64,000 bases of DNA from assembly GCF_001813295.1 (NCBI RefSeq), contig NZ_KV812046.1, positions 91,588 through 155,587 of the forward strand. Reading direction: 5' to 3'. Numbering within the stretch: position 1 is the first letter of the stretch; each line of letters starts with the position of its first letter. The DNA is from Streptococcus sp. HMSC072G04 (lineage in GTDB: Bacteria; Bacillota; Bacilli; Lactobacillales; Streptococcaceae). This document shows, piece by piece, positions 54,595 to 64,000 of the stretch. The notes beneath the pieces are model-generated. The model had not been told where the DNA came from and did not search any database. It worked only from the letters and a program-made list of their open reading frames with translations. Both the position numbers and the translations under genes were made by a program.

Positions 54595-54623
54595 TTGCAT
54601 TTTTAATGGGAAATCTGTACTAT
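54595..54623 (+). promoter_or_regulatory. scrB promoter
   Basis: -35 TTGCAT (54595-54600), a 17-bp spacer and -10 TACTAT (54618-54623), 30 bp before the scrB start. Confidence 0.5.
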
Positions 54624-54652
54624 GGAAGTAAGAAAAAATTCGGAGGAATAAA

Positions 54653-56107
54653 ATGGAATGGACAACTGAACGTCGTTATCGACGTTACGAAGACTGGACA
54701 AGGGAGGAAAAGCAAGCCATCCAAGATCTTATGGAGAAATCTCCTTGGCATACACACTATCATGTTGAGCCAAAAGCTGGTCTCTTAAATGATCCTAACG
54801 GTTTTTCCTACTTTGATGGAAAATGGATCTTGTTTTACCAAAATTTCCCATTTGGTGCCGCCCATGGGTTAAAATCATGGGTACAAACAGAAAGTGAAGA
54901 CTTGGTTCATTTCAAAGAAACTGGGGTAACGCTTCTTCCAGACACAGATCTGGATAGCCACGGAGCTTATTCTGGTTCTGCTATGCAGTTTGATGACAAA
55001 CTTTTCTTATTCTATACTGGAAATGTTCGTGATGCTGAATGGGTCCGTCATCCCTACCAAGTCGGTGCTTTAATGGACAAAGACGGAAAGATTGAAAAAA
55101 TTGACAAAATCTTGATTGATCAACCGGCTGACTCCACTGATCACTTCCGTGATCCTCAGATTTTTAATTTCAAGGGTCAATACTACGCTATCGTTGGTGG
55201 TCAAGACCTTGAGAAGAAAGGATTCATCCGTCTCTATAAGGCTGTAGATAACGACTATACCAACTGGGTTGCAGTCGGTGACTTGGATTTTGCAAACGAT
55301 CGGACAGCTTATATGATGGAATGTCCCAACCTAGTCTTTGTTGGAGACCAACCCGTTCTCCTCTACTGTCCTCAAGGCTTAGATAAATCCGTTCTCGTTT
55401 ATGACAATATCTATCCAAATATGTACAAGATTGGGGCAAGCTTTGACCCAGAAAAGGCCAAAATGGTTGATGTATCTGAATTGCATAATCTCGACTATGG
55501 TTTTGAAGCCTATGCGACTCAAGGATTTAATGCTCCCGATGGACGTGCCTATGCTGTTAGCTGGCTAGGTCTTCCAGACGTTTCTTATCCAACAGATTCC
55601 TATGACTACCAAGGAGCTCTCTCACTGGTCAAAGAATTAACTATCAAAGATGGCAAGCTCTACCAATACCCAGTTGAAGCGATCAAGGACTTGCGCGCTG
55701 AGAGTGAGGCATTTGCCAACAAGGCACAAACCAAGAACTGCTATGAATTGGAATTGCAGTTTGAAAAGGATAGCCAGAACGAAATCGTCCTCTTTGCCGA
55801 TGCAGAAGGAAAGGGCTTAGTTCTCACATTTGATCTGGCTATAGGATTGGTCACAGTCGATCGAAGCCAGGCTGGTGAGCAATATGCCCAAGAATTCGGT
55901 ACGAGCCGTAGCTACCCAATCGCTAACCAAGCGACAACCGCTAATATTTTCATTGACAATTCAATTTTTGAAATCTTTATCAATAAAGGAGAAAAAGTAT
56001 TTTCTGGTCGGGTCTACCCACATGCGGATCAAAATGGAATCTTGATCAAGTCCGGAACCCCTACTGGAACTTACTACGAACTTGATTATGGTCGCAAAGC
56101 TAACTGA
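54653..56107 (+). CDS. scrB: Sucrose-6-phosphate hydrolase
   Basis: A 484-residue GH32 beta-fructosidase that splits sucrose-6-phosphate into glucose-6-phosphate and fructose. The catalytic nucleophile is in GLLNDPNGF, the transition-state stabiliser in HFRDPQIF, and the acid/base Glu in MMECPNLV. The five-bladed propeller is followed by a C-terminal beta sandwich (from about 345). CGGAGGAA precedes the ATG. It overlaps scrR by 20 bp. Confidence 0.96.
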   Translation: MEWTTERRYRRYEDWTREEKQAIQDLMEKSPWHTHYHVEPKAGLLNDPNGFSYFDGKWILFYQNFPFGAAHGLKSWVQTESEDLVHFKETGVTLLPDTDLDSHGAYSGSAMQFDDKLFLFYTGNVRDAEWVRHPYQVGALMDKDGKIEKIDKILIDQPADSTDHFRDPQIFNFKGQYYAIVGGQDLEKKGFIRLYKAVDNDYTNWVAVGDLDFANDRTAYMMECPNLVFVGDQPVLLYCPQGLDKSVLVYDNIYPNMYKIGASFDPEKAKMVDVSELHNLDYGFEAYATQGFNAPDGRAYAVSWLGLPDVSYPTDSYDYQGALSLVKELTIKDGKLYQYPVEAIKDLRAESEAFANKAQTKNCYELELQFEKDSQNEIVLFADAEGKGLVLTFDLAIGLVTVDRSQAGEQYAQEFGTSRSYPIANQATTANIFIDNSIFEIFINKGEKVFSGRVYPHADQNGILIKSGTPTGTYYELDYGRKAN

Positions 56108-57053
56108 TGTCGCCAAACTCGCCGGTGTCAGCCCTACTACTGTCTCACGGGTCATCAATAAAAAAGGATACCTGTCTGAAAAAACGATCCAAAAAGTCCA
56201 AGAAGCCATGCGAGAATTGGGCTATAAACCTAACAATGTTGCTCGTAGCCTCCAAGGAAAATCAGCCAAGTTAGTCGGCTTGATCTTTCCCAACATCAGT
56301 AATGTTTTCTATGCTGAATTAATCGACAAACTAGAGCACCAACTCTTCAAACACGGCTATAAAACCATCATCTGCAATAGTGAACACGACTCTGAAAAAG
56401 AGCGCGAATATATTGAGATGTTGGAAGCCAACCAGGTAGATGGCATCATTTCAGGAAGCCATAATTTGGGCATTGAAGATTACAACCGGGTAACTGCTCC
56501 TATCATTGCTTTTGACCGCAACCTCTCCCCAGAAATTCCGGTTGTCTCTTCAGACAACTACGCTGGTGGAGTACTTGCAGCAGAAACTTTAGTAAAAACC
56601 GGAGCCCGAAATATTATCATGATCACAGGTAATGACAACTCCAACTCCCCAACAGGCTTGCGTCATGCGGGGTTTGCATCGGTTCTACCTGAGTCCATGA
56701 TCATTAATGTTTCCAGTGATTTCTCCCCTATTCGCAAAGAAATGGAAATCAAACAGATTTTAACCCACCATAAACCAGATGCTATCTTTGCATCCGATGA
56801 TTTGACGGCGATCTTGATCATGAAAGTCGCTAGAGAATCAGATATTCAGATTCCTCAGGATTTGAAGGTAATTGGTTATGATGGAACCCAGTTCATCGAG
56901 ACCTATACACCTGAACTGACAACCATCCAACAACCCCTCAAAGACATTGCTATCCTCATGGTGGATCTTTTGCTCCAAAAGATCGAAGGAAAAAAAGTAG
57001 CAACTACCGGTTATTTCTTGCCCGTTAGTCTCCACTCTGGAAAAAGTGTCTAA
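56088..57053 (+). CDS. scrR: LacI-family sucrose operon repressor
   Basis: A 321-residue repressor with the LacI HTH LTDVAKLAGVSPTTVSRVIN, the hinge helix (PNNVARSLQGKSA) and a periplasmic-binding-like effector domain. It starts at the ATG at 56088, inside the 3' end of scrB, with no clear ribosome site, so translation is probably coupled to scrB termination. The cognate operators are between scrA and scrB. Confidence 0.92.
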   Translation: MVAKLTDVAKLAGVSPTTVSRVINKKGYLSEKTIQKVQEAMRELGYKPNNVARSLQGKSAKLVGLIFPNISNVFYAELIDKLEHQLFKHGYKTIICNSEHDSEKEREYIEMLEANQVDGIISGSHNLGIEDYNRVTAPIIAFDRNLSPEIPVVSSDNYAGGVLAAETLVKTGARNIIMITGNDNSNSPTGLRHAGFASVLPESMIINVSSDFSPIRKEMEIKQILTHHKPDAIFASDDLTAILIMKVARESDIQIPQDLKVIGYDGTQFIETYTPELTTIQQPLKDIAILMVDLLLQKIEGKKVATTGYFLPVSLHSGKSV

Positions 57054-57058
57054 AAGCA

Positions 57059-57093
57059 ATACCCCCTCAGTAGAAACTGTGGGGATATTTTTT
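57059..57093 (+). terminator. Terminator of scrR
   Basis: ATACCCC...GGGGATAT followed by TTTTT on the plus strand. Confidence 0.65.
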
Positions 57094-57094
57094 A

Positions 57095-57123
57095 CCAAAA
57101 AAAGAGCCAGTAGGCTCTTTTTA
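57095..57123. terminator. Bidirectional terminator between scrR and nusB
   Basis: AAAAAAAGAGCC-agta-GGCTCTTTTT carries T runs on both strands between convergent scrR and nusB. Confidence 0.85.
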
Positions 57124-57124
57124 C

Positions 57125-57556
57125 TTATTCTTCTGTCACAAATTGACTGAGGACACCGTTGACAAATCGTGAAGAGGTTTCATCCGAAAAGGCCTTGGCC
57201 AATTCCACCGCTTCATTGACTGCGACGATCTGTGGTGTATCAAACTCTGTCATTTCATAAATTCCTAGACGAAGGATGTTTTTCTCTACCAAGGTCAAGC
57301 GCTCAACAGTCCAGCCGGTTTTCAAATGTTGACCGATTTGTTGGTCTAGTTGATCTTTTGACTGATAGACACCCGTCACGAGATTCATGAGAAAGGCAGG
57401 AAGATCGACTTCTTTGTCTTCTGCCAGGTCCTTGTCATGTAGATAAGCAAAGCGACAAGCTTCAACAATGTCTCCATCGTATTCCAAGGCCATCAAGGCT
57501 TGGAAGGCGCGCTCACGCAAATCTCGACGTGATTCTAATAAAATTTCATCAGTCAT
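57125..57556 (-). CDS. nusB: Transcription antitermination factor NusB
   Basis: A 143-residue all-helical protein that binds boxA RNA with NusE to support rRNA antitermination. It has the family opening LLESRRDLRERAFQALMALE and the C-terminal PQIVAVNEAVELAKAFSDETS. An upstream in-frame ATG exists (57571), but the family start and the overlap with asp23 favour 57556. It is last in the efp-asp23-nusB operon. Confidence 0.95.
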   Translation of the reverse strand: MTDEILLESRRDLRERAFQALMALEYDGDIVEACRFAYLHDKDLAEDKEVDLPAFLMNLVTGVYQSKDQLDQQIGQHLKTGWTVERLTLVEKNILRLGIYEMTEFDTPQIVAVNEAVELAKAFSDETSSRFVNGVLSQFVTEE

Positions 57557-57938
57557 TGAGGAAGTCCTCATTAAACAAGTCTTTCAAGTCTGGTTTTGGA
57601 GATTTTTCCGTTGCGATACCGACAACGTGAATGTTGACAGCATCCAAGGTTACATCTGCCATATCATAAACTGCAGACTTAACCGCTTTTTGAATGGCTA
57701 CAGCGACAGATGGTACAGCCACTCCGTATTCTAAATAGAGATAGATGTCTACTGAAACTTGACCATCTTCTTCTGTATGAAGGTAGACGCCACGTCCAAG
57801 TGAGCGTTTGGACAAGCTATCTGAAACACTCTTGTTTTCAAGCGAATAGACACCCTCTACTTTTGCTGTCGCAATCGCAATAATTTTTTCTAATACACGT
57901 GGTGCAATAACGATGTCACCAAATTGTTCAGTTGCCAT
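57549..57938 (-). CDS. Asp23/Gls24-family envelope stress protein
   Basis: A 129-residue DUF322 protein with the family motif GDIVIAPRVLEKIIAIATAK followed by VEGVYSLENK. It has no membrane segment; such proteins sit at the inner face of the membrane through a partner. It is placed between efp and nusB, an order conserved in streptococci and bacilli (YqhY position), where the homologue has been tied to acetyl-CoA carboxylase control. Its exact role here is inferred. Confidence 0.93.
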   Translation of the reverse strand: MATEQFGDIVIAPRVLEKIIAIATAKVEGVYSLENKSVSDSLSKRSLGRGVYLHTEEDGQVSVDIYLYLEYGVAVPSVAVAIQKAVKSAVYDMADVTLDAVNIHVVGIATEKSPKPDLKDLFNEDFLND

Positions 57939-57974
57939 AGAAGTTCCTTTCTATTTGACACCCTGAGATGTCTC

Positions 57975-58535
57975 TTATGCACGAGAAACGTAAGTTCCTT
58001 CAGCTGTATTGATAATCAATTTTTGTCCTGCTTCGATGAAGTCTGGAACGTTTACCACAAGGCCAGTTTCCATTGTAGCTGGTTTACCAGAACCTGTCAC
58101 AGTAGCACCTTTGATAGATGGTTGAGTTTCTACAACAGTCAATTCAACAGTTGTAGGAACTGTTACACCGATGACTTCGCTTCCGTAGAATTGAATTTTT
58201 ACTTCTGAGTTTTCAAGGATGTAAAGCAATTCTTGTTCTACGTTCACAACTGGAATTTCATATTGGTCATATGTTTCTGTGTTCATGAAGTAAGCTGTAT
58301 CATCCATTTTGTACAAGTATTGAGCTGGAACAGTTTCGATAATCGCTTGTTCAAATTTTTCTTCTGGACGGTAGCTTGTATCAAATGTTGAACCAGTACG
58401 GACATCACGCAATTTCATACGCATGATAGTATTTCCTTTACCTGGTTTGTGGTGGCTAGCTTCCAAAACGCGGATCAATTTTCCGTCAGCTGTTTCAAAA
58501 GTCATACCAGCTTTCAATTTACTTGCTTCGATCAT
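57975..58535 (-). CDS. efp: Elongation factor P
   Basis: A 186-residue three-domain translation factor that rescues ribosomes stalled at polyprolines. The KOW-like domain 1 carries the tip loop HKPGKGNT with the modifiable Lys near residue 32, followed by two OB domains. It is first in the efp-asp23-nusB unit. The 290-bp region upstream (58536-58825) shows no gene or clear terminator. Confidence 0.97.
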   Translation of the reverse strand: MIEASKLKAGMTFETADGKLIRVLEASHHKPGKGNTIMRMKLRDVRTGSTFDTSYRPEEKFEQAIIETVPAQYLYKMDDTAYFMNTETYDQYEIPVVNVEQELLYILENSEVKIQFYGSEVIGVTVPTTVELTVVETQPSIKGATVTGSGKPATMETGLVVNVPDFIEAGQKLIINTAEGTYVSRA

Positions 58536-58825
58536 GTTTTATTACCTCTTTTTTAAAAATAGATTACTCTTTATTGTAACACACTATTTGATTTTTCTCA
58601 AACAGCAATTACCTCTTTTGGAGAAGAAAGGATTGCTATGGATCGCCCTTGATCCATCCACATCCAAATTACCCCTTGCTTCTTTCGTGTTTTGTTCTGT
58701 TAGTTCCTATACCAAAATGGATAGGGCTCCAAATAAGATGTCTGGGAGAAGAATTCCTCTACAATTCATTTCATAGTCTTCTCTTCACATCTCTGTCTAA
58801 ACAGAAGTTAAGAGAAACGTATATT

Positions 58826-59893
58826 TTATAGGACAATCAATTCTTTAGGAGCAAGGGTCAAGACTTCACAGCCTGTTTCTGTGATCAAGAGGTCATCTTC
58901 GATCCGCACACCAGAGAGGCCTTCGATATAAATCCCTGGCTCATCTGTCAAGACCATCCCTGCTTGAATCACTTCTTTAGACGTTTGGCTGAAGTATGGT
59001 TCTTCGTGGATATCTAGCCCAATTCCATGACCGATTCCATGAGTAAAGTATTGACCATAGCCGGCTGCCTCGATCACATCACGTGGGATTTTATCAAAAT
59101 CACGGAAGCCAAGTCCATCTTTAGCAGCATCAATCAAGGCTTGATTAGCTTTCAAAACGGTTTCGTAAATTTCTCTTTCCTTGTCGCTGACATGTCCTGC
59201 ATAGATAGTCCGTGTCATATCGCTGACATAGTGGCCATACAAGCAACCAAAATCAAGGGTCAAAGCATCTCCTGTTGAAATCACCCGATCACTTGGAGTC
59301 GCATGAGGCATAGCCGAGCGTTCACCAGCTGCTGAGATAATATCAAAAGATACACCAGAAGCCCCCAACTCCCGCATTCTAAAGTCGAGGAAAGTCGCTG
59401 CTTCCAACTCTGTCGTTTTTCCAACCTTGATATAGTCCAAAATATCATGGAAGGCTTGGTCAGAGATGCTACAAGCTTTTTTAATGGCCGCAATCTCAGT
59501 TTCATCCTTAATCAAGCGCAATTCCATGACAAAATTCGCTAGGGATTGAAGGCTGATGCCGCTGAAAACAGAAGCCATGCGGGCATGGTAGGCTACCGTC
59601 ACTTCATCCTCAAAACCAAGTTCTTTGATTCCAAGGTCCTTAACGATCTCTGCAGCTGCAGTCAACTCATCGCGGGTTTCCACAATCTCTACAAAGGGGA
59701 AACAAGTCGCATGGGCATGGATGGTGTAGCGCGAATCTGTAAAGAGGACCACGCGTTCTTCTGTCACCAAAGCGGTCCCGTTTGAACCCCAGAAATTGGT
59801 CAAATAATAAACATTTTTCAAATTGTTAATCAATACCGCTTTGAGGTTTTGGGCTTTCATTTTGTTTCTTAAGTTGCTGATCCGTTGATTCAT
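58826..59893 (-). CDS. M24-family Xaa-Pro peptidase
   Basis: A 355-residue pita-bread aminopeptidase. Metal ligands are visible in [20 protein letters not shown]-type strands (two Asp), [13 protein letters not shown] (His), [10 protein letters not shown] (Glu) and [10 protein letters not shown] (Glu). The N-terminal creatinase-like domain covers about 1-125. It cleaves N-terminal Xaa-Pro bonds in the cytosol (PepQ/PepP group). Its ATG overlaps the uvrA stop by 4 bp. Confidence 0.92.
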   Translation of the reverse strand: MNQRISNLRNKMKAQNLKAVLINNLKNVYYLTNFWGSNGTALVTEERVVLFTDSRYTIHAHATCFPFVEIVETRDELTAAAEIVKDLGIKELGFEDEVTVAYHARMASVFSGISLQSLANFVMELRLIKDETEIAAIKKACSISDQAFHDILDYIKVGKTTELEAATFLDFRMRELGASGVSFDIISAAGERSAMPHATPSDRVISTGDALTLDFGCLYGHYVSDMTRTIYAGHVSDKEREIYETVLKANQALIDAAKDGLGFRDFDKIPRDVIEAAGYGQYFTHGIGHGIGLDIHEEPYFSQTSKEVIQAGMVLTDEPGIYIEGLSGVRIEDDLLITETGCEVLTLAPKELIVL

Positions 59894-62715
59894 TGTAATT
59901 TTCCTTTCAAATATTGTCCTGTGTAGCTAGCAGGATTTGCTGCTACTTCTTCTGGTGTTCCGGTCGCAATAATGGTTCCGCCACCGACACCGCCTTCGGG
60001 TCCTAAATCGATGATATGATCTGCTGTCTTAATGACATCCAAATTGTGCTCAATCACAAGGACTGTATTGCCATCATCCACAAATCGCTCTAAGACTTTG
60101 ATCAAGCGAGAAATATCTTCGGTATGGAGTCCAGTCGTTGGTTCATCCAAGATATAGAAGGATTTTCCTGTAGAGCGCTTGTGCAATTCAGAAGCCAACT
60201 TCATCCGCTGCGCTTCCCCACCTGAAAGGGTGGTCGCTGGTTGCCCCAGCGTTACATAGCCCAAGCCCACATCTTGGATGGTCTTGAGTTTGCGTTCAAT
60301 TTTTGGAATGTGCTTGAAGAATTCAACTGCCTTATTGACCGTCATATCCAGCACTTCTGCAATATTTTTTTCCTTGTAGTGGACTTCGAGGGTCTCACTA
60401 TTGTAACGACGTCCATGGCAGACCTCACAAGGAACAAAGACATCCGGCAAGAAGTGCATTTCAATCTTGATGATCCCATCTCCTGAGCAGGCTTCACAAC
60501 GCCCGCCCTTAACATTGAAACTAAAGCGGCCTTTTTTATAGCCCCGAATTTTGGCTTCATTGGTCTGAGCAAAGAGATCGCGAATGTCATCGAAGACGCC
60601 TGTATAGGTCGCTGGATTGGAACGAGGAGTCCGACCAATCGGGCTTTGATCAATGTCGATCAAGCGATCGATATGCTCAATCCCCTGAATCGTCTTGTAT
60701 TTCCCTGGTTTTTCCGAATTGCGGTTGAGCTTTTGAGCGATGGCTTTTTTCAAGATGCCATTGATCAAGGTCGATTTCCCAGAACCGGAAACTCCAGTGA
60801 CTGCGATGAATTTGCCCAGAGGAAAGCGCGCTGTGATGTCTTGTAAGTTGTTCTCACTTGCCCCTGTAATTTCAATATAGCGGCCATTCCCCGAACGGCG
60901 TTCCGTTGGAACCGGAATCTTGCGTTTGCCGGACAAGTACTGTCCAGTGATGGATTTGCTGTTGCGCGCCACCTGCTTTGGAGTTCCTGCTGCAACGATC
61001 TCTCCCCCAAAGACACCGGCACCTGGGCCAACATCGATCAGGTAGTCTGCCTCTCTCATGGTATCTTCATCATGTTCGACGACGATCAAGGTGTTGCCTA
61101 AATCGCGCATCTTCTTGAGACTGGCAATCAAGCGGTCATTGTCCCTTTGATGGAGGCCGATAGACGGCTCATCCAAGATGTAAAGGACACCAGAGAGGTT
61201 GGAACCGATCTGGGTTGCCAAACGAATACGCTGGCTTTCTCCACCCGATAAGGTCCCAGCCGATCGTGACAAGGTCAAGTAATTGAGTCCCACATTGTTT
61301 AAGAAGGTCAAGCGATCCTTAATCTCTTTTAGGATCGGTCTTGCAATCGTAGCTTCATTGTCCGTTAAGACCAGCTGGTCCACGGCTTTTAAGTGGTCCG
61401 CAATTGATAGATCTGACACTTCCCCGATATGCATCCCCTTTTCTCCTCCGACACGAACAGAGAGAGCTTGGTCATTGAGACGGTAGCCGTGGCAGGTCGC
61501 ACAGGTCAATTCGTTCATATAAGAGCGCATTTGGTTGCGGGTGAAATCACTATTGGTCTCACGGAAACGACGGTAAATATTGTTTACGACCCCTTCAAAA
61601 GGAATCTCGATATCCCGAACCCCACCAAACTCATTTTCATAGTGGAAGTGGAATTCCTTCCCGTTTGACCCATAGAGGACCAAGTCCTTTTCTTCTTGAG
61701 AAAGATCGGAAAAAGGTCGGTCCATATCAACGCCAAAATGGATCATGGCCTGCTCCAACATCTGTGGATAGTAGTTGGAAGAGATCGGATTCCAAGGAGC
61801 AAGGGCTCCTTCACGAAGGGTTAAGCAATCATCTGGCACCACCAGATCCAAGTCCACTTCTAGCTTAATCCCCAGCCCATCACAGTCTGGACAAGATCCG
61901 AAAGGCGCATTGAAAGAAAAGAGGCGGGGCTCTAATTCAGGAACGGTAAAGCCACAGACTGGACATGCATAATGCTCCGAAAAGAGCAGTTCCTTGCCAT
62001 CCATGGTATCAATCACCACATAACCATCCGCAATCCGAAGGGCTGCTTCAATCGAATCAAAGAGCCGCGAGCGGATGCCCTCTTTGATCACGATTCGGTC
62101 CACAACTACTTCAATCGTGTGCTGCTTGCTTTTAGACAGTTCTGGAACCTCTGTCACATCATAGATCTCACCATCGACCCGCACCCGGACATAGCCGTCT
62201 TTTTGCACCTTTTCGATGATATTCTTATGTTGGCCTTTTTTCTTACGAACGATGGGCGCTAGAATTTGCAGGCGTTGGCGCTCTGGCAATTCCAAAACTT
62301 GGTCTACAATCTGCTCGACCGAAGAAGCCGTAATCGCTCCATGGCCGTTGATACAGTAAGGAGTCCCCACACGAGCATATAGAAGGCGTAAGTAATCGTT
62401 AATTTCTGTTGTCGTTCCAACCGTTGACCGCGGATTTTTGCTGGTTGTTTTTTGGTCAATGGAAATGGCTGGACTTAGGCCATCAATCGAGTCCACATCG
62501 GGTTTTTCCATATTTCCTAAAAACTGACGAGCATAAGCTGACAGGCTCTCTACATAACGTCTTTGTCCTTCTGCATAGAGAGTGTCAAAGGCTAAGCTCG
62601 ATTTCCCAGAACCTGATAGACCAGTGACCACGACCAGCTTATCTCGAGGAATTTCAACATCAATATTTTTTAAATTATGAGCACGCGCTCCATGAATGAC
62701 AATTTTATCGAGCAT
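59890..62715 (-). CDS. uvrA: Excinuclease ABC subunit A
   Basis: A 941-residue damage-recognition ATPase of nucleotide excision repair. It has two ABC modules (Walker [14 protein letters not shown] near 35 and [11 protein letters not shown] near 640), signatures [10 protein letters not shown] and [10 protein letters not shown], and zinc modules CPVCG/CPDC and CEAC/CEVC. A GTG three codons upstream is possible, but the family starts at the ATG at 62715. It is coupled to the M24 peptidase gene and divergent from corA. Confidence 0.97.
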   Translation of the reverse strand: MLDKIVIHGARAHNLKNIDVEIPRDKLVVVTGLSGSGKSSLAFDTLYAEGQRRYVESLSAYARQFLGNMEKPDVDSIDGLSPAISIDQKTTSKNPRSTVGTTTEINDYLRLLYARVGTPYCINGHGAITASSVEQIVDQVLELPERQRLQILAPIVRKKKGQHKNIIEKVQKDGYVRVRVDGEIYDVTEVPELSKSKQHTIEVVVDRIVIKEGIRSRLFDSIEAALRIADGYVVIDTMDGKELLFSEHYACPVCGFTVPELEPRLFSFNAPFGSCPDCDGLGIKLEVDLDLVVPDDCLTLREGALAPWNPISSNYYPQMLEQAMIHFGVDMDRPFSDLSQEEKDLVLYGSNGKEFHFHYENEFGGVRDIEIPFEGVVNNIYRRFRETNSDFTRNQMRSYMNELTCATCHGYRLNDQALSVRVGGEKGMHIGEVSDLSIADHLKAVDQLVLTDNEATIARPILKEIKDRLTFLNNVGLNYLTLSRSAGTLSGGESQRIRLATQIGSNLSGVLYILDEPSIGLHQRDNDRLIASLKKMRDLGNTLIVVEHDEDTMREADYLIDVGPGAGVFGGEIVAAGTPKQVARNSKSITGQYLSGKRKIPVPTERRSGNGRYIEITGASENNLQDITARFPLGKFIAVTGVSGSGKSTLINGILKKAIAQKLNRNSEKPGKYKTIQGIEHIDRLIDIDQSPIGRTPRSNPATYTGVFDDIRDLFAQTNEAKIRGYKKGRFSFNVKGGRCEACSGDGIIKIEMHFLPDVFVPCEVCHGRRYNSETLEVHYKEKNIAEVLDMTVNKAVEFFKHIPKIERKLKTIQDVGLGYVTLGQPATTLSGGEAQRMKLASELHKRSTGKSFYILDEPTTGLHTEDISRLIKVLERFVDDGNTVLVIEHNLDVIKTADHIIDLGPEGGVGGGTIIATGTPEEVAANPASYTGQYLKGKLQ

Positions 62716-62799
62716 TTCTTCCACTTTTCATCAATTTATTTATCCTTCATTATATCAAATTTTTCAGTATTCTTTTATCCAAAAGCGTGCTTTTTCTGT

Positions 62800-62805
62800 T
62801 ATAAT
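62800..62805 (+). promoter_or_regulatory. corA extended -10 promoter
   Basis: TATAAT preceded by TGT (TGnTATAAT), 32 bp before the corA start; no good -35 is evident. Confidence 0.6.
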
Positions 62806-62836
62806 GTTAAGGTGTAAAAAAACAAGGGGAGGCACC

Positions 62837-63781
62837 ATGAAACAGGTCTTTTTATCGACAACGACTGAATTTAAAGAAATAGAGACACTGGAACCCGGTA
62901 GCTGGATCAACCTTGTCAATCCTTCCCAAAGTGAATCGATGGAAATCGCCTCTGCTTTTAACATCGATATTGCCGACTTACGAGCACCACTCGATGCGGA
63001 AGAAATGTCCCGTATGACCATCGAAGATGAGTATACCTTGATCATCGTAGACGTTCCCATCAAGGAAGAGCGGAACAATCAGACCTACTATGTCACCATC
63101 CCTTTGGGAATTATCCTAACAGAAGAGGCTATCATCACCACTTGCTTGGAAGAGTTACCTCTCCTAGACACCTTTATCAATCGTCGCTTGCGGAATTTCT
63201 ATACCTTCATGCGATCCCGCTTCATCTTCCAGATCCTTTATCGCAATGCCGAGCTCTACTTAACCGCGCTTCGTACCTTGGATCGCAAGAGTGAACAGAT
63301 TGAAAGTCAACTGCACAAGTCAACGCGTAATGAGGAGCTGATTGAACTGATGGAGCTAGAAAAGACCATCGTCTACTTCAAGGCCTCTCTGAAAACCAAT
63401 GAGCGCGTGATCAAGAAATTGACCAGTGCCACTAGTAACATCAAGAAATACCTGGAAGACGAGGATCTGTTGGAAGATACCTTGATCGAGACTCAACAGG
63501 CCATTGAGATGGCAGATATTTATGGAAACATTCTCCACTCTATGACCGATACCTTCGCATCGATCATCTCCAACAACCAGAATAATATCATGAAGACCTT
63601 GGCCATGGTGACCATCGTCATGTCCATCCCAACTATGATCTTCTCGGCTTATGGCATGAACTTTAAAAACAATGATCTCCCCCTCAACGGAGAACCTAAT
63701 GCTTTCTGGCTCATTATCTTTATTGCCTTTGCCATGACCGGATCGCTCGTTGTCTACCTCATCCATAAAAAATGGTTCTAA
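62837..63781 (+). CDS. corA: CorA-family magnesium/divalent-cation transporter
   Basis: A 314-residue channel subunit. A long cytoplasmic N-terminal funnel with helical coiled regions is followed by two C-terminal membrane helices. The signature GMN lies in FSAYGMNFKNN at the end of the first helix, and the basic C-terminus is HKKWF. GGGGAGG precedes the ATG at 62837, well downstream of the start of the open frame. The uvrA-corA neighbourhood matches other streptococci. Confidence 0.93.
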   Translation: MKQVFLSTTTEFKEIETLEPGSWINLVNPSQSESMEIASAFNIDIADLRAPLDAEEMSRMTIEDEYTLIIVDVPIKEERNNQTYYVTIPLGIILTEEAIITTCLEELPLLDTFINRRLRNFYTFMRSRFIFQILYRNAELYLTALRTLDRKSEQIESQLHKSTRNEELIELMELEKTIVYFKASLKTNERVIKKLTSATSNIKKYLEDEDLLEDTLIETQQAIEMADIYGNILHSMTDTFASIISNNQNNIMKTLAMVTIVMSIPTMIFSAYGMNFKNNDLPLNGEPNAFWLIIFIAFAMTGSLVVYLIHKKWF

Positions 63782-63809
63782 CACCTACTAATAACACTAA
63801 GGAGTATTT

Positions 63810-64000
63810 ATGTCTCAATTTGATTTGACCCAATTAAGTAAAAAGAATCAAGAATTCGTTCGCATCGCTAAACACCAATTGATTGAAAACGGCAAAACAG
63901 AAGAAGAGGCTACTAGCCTGATTGAAGAAATTCTTCCAGCTATCTTTGAAAACCAACCAAAAGGAGTAACGGCGCGAACTCTCTTTGGAGCGCCAACTGT
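63810..64000 (+). CDS. DUF1129-like protein, N-terminal part
   Basis: An open frame from the ATG at 63810 (CTAAGGAG upstream) to the right edge gives 63 residues, MSQFDLTQLSKKNQEFVRIA onward, helical and charged. It fits the soluble N-terminus of DUF1129-family membrane proteins usually found after corA in streptococci. The remainder lies outside the window. Confidence 0.7.
   Translation, partial: MSQFDLTQLSKKNQEFVRIAKHQLIENGKTEEEATSLIEEILPAIFENQPKGVTARTLFGAPT

Noticed and set aside
58536-58825. Possible gene remnant or terminator between efp and the M24 peptidase
   Set aside because: No frame shows family resemblance; the GGATC-gccctt-GATCC hairpin at about 58640 lacks a T tail. I see nothing assignable in this stretch.
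1-64000. CRISPR array, tRNA, rRNA, phage or transposase
   Set aside because: No regularly spaced short repeats, cloverleaf with CCA end, rRNA segments, integrase or transposase motifs were found on reading both strands.

Overview
The window is chromosomal DNA of a viridans-type Streptococcus, most like the sanguinis/parasanguinis/mitis lineages. The evidence is the low-GC Gram-positive gene style (strong GGAGG ribosome sites, T-rich terminators), CodY, ScrR/ScrA/ScrB, a streptococcal BOX element, and gene orders familiar from pneumococcus and its relatives (secA, DAHP synthase, acpS, alr, recG; gatCAB; efp, asp23, nusB; uvrA, corA). Species is not decidable by reading alone. Almost all genes lie on the minus strand. 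The exceptions are a universal stress protein, asparaginase, queG, scrB-scrR, corA and the gene cut by the right edge. I see no rRNA, tRNA, CRISPR, phage or intact insertion sequence.

Layout: 1-2.7 kb holds nucleoside salvage genes (phosphorylase, SDR, PfkB kinase) with a 17-codon stump of an ECF-type ATPase. 2.8-6.2 kb holds a DUF4299-like protein, trhO and a small HTH/membrane-protein cluster with one frameshifted member. 6.3-13.2 kb is a methionine-uptake region (two lipoproteins, MetN, MetI, two M20 hydrolases and an ECF S component) behind a MET-box. 13.2-17 kb has a lipoprotein, a DMT exporter, a butanediol dehydrogenase and a small membrane protein. 17.1-20.4 kb is gatCAB. 20.5-25.4 kb is a four-gene glycosyltransferase cluster containing a GtfA/GtfB-like pair, with no serine-rich adhesin and no accessory Sec gene in view. 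25.5-28.3 kb holds nicotinamidase, codY and an aminotransferase. 28.4-32 kb holds the stress protein, a HAD/pyrophosphohydrolase fusion and asparaginase, interspersed with structured repeats. 32-39.2 kb is recG, alr, acpS, DAHP synthase and secA. 39.3-46.3 kb holds a KimA-like potassium transporter, a MerR/TipAS regulator, manA, queG, a GNAT protein and a PAP2 phosphatase. 46.7-50.8 kb is a MarR-controlled heterodimeric ABC exporter. 50.8-57.1 kb has a frameshifted peptide deformylase and the sucrose regulon scrK, scrA, scrB, scrR. 57.1-64 kb is nusB, asp23, efp, an M24 peptidase, uvrA, corA and a DUF1129-like start.

The most notable non-coding content is a set of intergenic repeats. A 175-bp element recurs at 41.4 and 46.5 kb, with its tail at position 1, and ends in a usable terminator. 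A modular hairpin element recurs at 28.9 and 44.9 kb in opposite orientations, and its main stem shows compensatory base changes. A triple-hairpin region lies after asparaginase between 23-bp direct repeats, and a BOX A-C element sits directly in front of the MerR-type gene. The most interesting protein systems are the orphan O-glycosylation-like cluster, the M20 hydrolases built into the methionine regulon, and the truncated ECF transporter locus.
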